Shown here piece by piece: positions 62,685-64,000 of a DNA stretch of 64,000 nt. How positions within the stretch are numbered: position 1 is the first letter of the stretch; each line of letters begins with the position of its first letter. Origin of the DNA: Mycolicibacterium moriokaense. Lineage in GTDB: Bacteria; Actinomycetota; Actinomycetes; Mycobacteriales; Mycobacteriaceae. The notes under the pieces were generated by a model, which was not told where the DNA came from, made no database searches, and saw nothing but the letters and a program-made list of their open reading frames with translations. The stretch spans positions 124,001-188,000 of the forward strand of contig NZ_QQBJ01000002.1 in assembly GCF_003347205.1 (NCBI RefSeq), written 5' to 3'. A program made the translations under genes and the position numbers.

Positions 62685-63505
62685 ACATGGACCTGCGCGC
62701 GCAGCCTCTCCAGGCGCGCCGGGCCGATGCCGTCGACGTCGGCAAGCTGGTCGACGCTGGTGAAGGAGCCGTTGGCGGTACGCCACGCGATGATGGCCGC
62801 CGCGGTCACCGGCCCGACACCGGGCAGTGCGTCGAGCTGTTCCTCCGTCGCGGTGTTCAGGTCGACGGAATCACTTGCGGCGGGATCGTTTTCGGCGGGC
62901 TTCGCCCCACCGGCCGGTGGCGATGCGGCCGGCTCGGCAGCCACCGAACTGCCCATGGTGGTCGGCTCCCCCGGCGGCGCGGCGATGCCGACGATGATCT
63001 GTTCGCCGTCGGCCACCCGTCGCGCCATGTTCAGCCCGATCAGGTCGGCGCCGTCGAGAGCCCCGCCCGCTGCGCTGAGCGCGTCGGCGATGCGGGCGCC
63101 GGCAGACAGCGTCACAAGTCCTGGCTTGTGCACCAGCCCGACCACGCTGACGATCACCGGCCCCTCGGGGGCGGGTGGCGCGGGGGTGGGCTGCCCGGTG
63201 GACACCATCTCCACGGGCGGCAGTTTGGCCGAGACCACCGGCGGCGTCTTGTCCCGAAGCAGCGTGAAAACGGTGACCAACACGGCGATCACGCCGACGA
63301 CCCCGAGCGCGAGGGCACCGGCGCGGCCCGGGTCGGCGCGCACCGCGGCCACCCACCCGGGTGCACCGCCGGCATCTGTGTCGGGCAACCAGCGCGACAA
63401 CGAGGCGTCGGAGTCGGACTCGTCGTCGTTGTGGGTGGCCGGGTCGGCGTCGAGTTCTCCGCCCAGCCTGCGGCTCACACGCGCGGCGGGCAGTTCGGTT
63501 TCCAT
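62681..63505 (-). CDS. comEA: ComEA-like DNA-binding protein
   Basis: 274 aa. One membrane segment (about 63-83), an SLBB-type domain (VSVVGLVHKPGLVTLSAGARI), an Ala/Pro linker, and a C-terminal helix-hairpin-helix pair (LNTATEEQLDALPGVGPVTA; ADVDGIGPARLERL). Binds DNA outside the membrane. Confidence 0.93.
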   Translation of the reverse strand: METELPAARVSRRLGGELDADPATHNDDESDSDASLSRWLPDTDAGGAPGWVAAVRADPGRAGALALGVVGVIAVLVTVFTLLRDKTPPVVSAKLPPVEMVSTGQPTPAPPAPEGPVIVSVVGLVHKPGLVTLSAGARIADALSAAGGALDGADLIGLNMARRVADGEQIIVGIAAPPGEPTTMGSSVAAEPAASPPAGGAKPAENDPAASDSVDLNTATEEQLDALPGVGPVTAAAIIAWRTANGSFTSVDQLADVDGIGPARLERLRAQVHV

Positions 63506-63637
63506 GCGCCCGACGGTAAGTGCGGCCTGCGACCAGATCGGGCAGGCACCGCCACGATCGTCACCGGCTGTGGATGAAGGGCGGACTCTGGATGGCTGCC
63601 GCGGACACCCGAGCCGAGTGCGGATGCGCTGTTCGCG

Positions 63638-64000
63638 TCAGGGCAGCGCGGCACGGGCCTTGAGCGCCAGCCACAGGCCCATCCGGTCATCACCGTCGTC
63701 CATGCGCCTGCCCGTCAGCCGCGCGATCCGTTCGATCCGATTGCGCACGGTGTTGCGGTGCAGGGACAGTCGGGCCGCAGCGGGATCCCAGGCCCCGTTC
63801 ACGCTGAGCCACTGCTCGAGCGTGCGCAGGAGTTCCAATCGCTCCTTGGGGTCGAGTTGGTCCAGCGGCGCCAGCACCGCGTCGGAGAATCCGCGCACCG
63901 CCTCGGCGCTGCCCAGCGACAGCAACAGGGAGACCGTTTCGCCTTCGCTGGCCGTCACGATGCGACCCAGGCGCGCGCTGACCGGCAGCAGGGACCGCGC
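63638..64000 (-). CDS. PucR/CdaR-family regulator, C-terminal part (cut by window edge)
   Basis: C-terminal 120 residues; the gene runs past the window end. Its end carries the PucR-type helix-turn-helix (LSLHRNTVRNRIERIARLTG). Only the HTH part is seen, so the sensing domain cannot be named. Confidence 0.85.
   Translation of the reverse strand, partial: ARSLLPVSARLGRIVTASEGETVSLLLSLGSAEAVRGFSDAVLAPLDQLDPKERLELLRTLEQWLSVNGAWDPAAARLSLHRNTVRNRIERIARLTGRRMDDGDDRMGLWLALKARAALP

Overview
The window comes from a GC-rich actinobacterium of the Mycobacteriaceae. Two things show this. It carries an eight-gene yrbE/mce operon, and its right third (about 43.1-64 kb) follows, as far as I remember it, the M. 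tuberculosis order Rv2397c-Rv2415c: cysA-cysW-cysT-subI, Rv2401/Rv2401A-like small proteins, trehalase, lppR, lepA, Rv2405, a CBS protein, an RNase Z-like protein, transglutaminase, alpha-E, ATP-grasp, rpsT, holA, comEC and comEA. I cannot name the species.

Layout. 1-8.3 kb: a mce lipid-import operon on the minus strand (yrbEA, yrbEB, mceA-E, start of mceF). 8.7-13 kb: a small Cys-rich protein, an MBL/rhodanese persulfide-dioxygenase-like gene, a SulP anion transporter with two DUF202 membrane proteins, and an ArsR regulator. 12.9-30.6 kb: one long, tightly coupled minus-strand series of 23 genes that encodes a type II sulfur-oxidising heterodisulfide-reductase-like (sHdr) system: tusA, dsrE, shdrC1-B1-A-H-B3, two lipoate-ligase-like genes, three lipoate-binding proteins (LbpA), two LipS-type radical SAM proteins, etfBA, an EtfAB:menaquinone oxidoreductase (EMO), dsrE3A, a Rieske protein and regulators. 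30.7-37.5 kb (plus strand): a Zn-ribbon protein, a fused SoeBC, SoeA and three Fe-S assembly factors. 37.6-43.1 kb: a type II sulfide:quinone oxidoreductase, thioredoxin, and a CstR-like regulon (MBL/rhodanese, rhodanese-DUF2892, TauE/SafE, CsoR-family repressor, DUF302) with five copies of one 16-bp operator. 43.1-64 kb: conserved chromosomal core.

How the genes fit together (inference from family knowledge): SQR and the persulfide enzymes turn sulfide into protein-bound or thiol-bound persulfide. TusA and the DsrE proteins pass the sulfur to the cytoplasmic sHdr-LbpA complex, which releases sulfite. Electrons leave through EtfAB and EMO to menaquinone. The cytoplasmic, Tat-less SoeABC oxidises sulfite to sulfate, and SulP or TauE may move the anions. 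The island encodes its own lipoylation route (sLpl(AB) plus two LipS enzymes) for LbpA. Sulfate assimilation (subI-cysTWA) lies directly beside this dissimilatory island and is preceded by a leaderless poly-cysteine attenuator peptide.

Most product calls rest on motifs visible in the translations. No database search was run.
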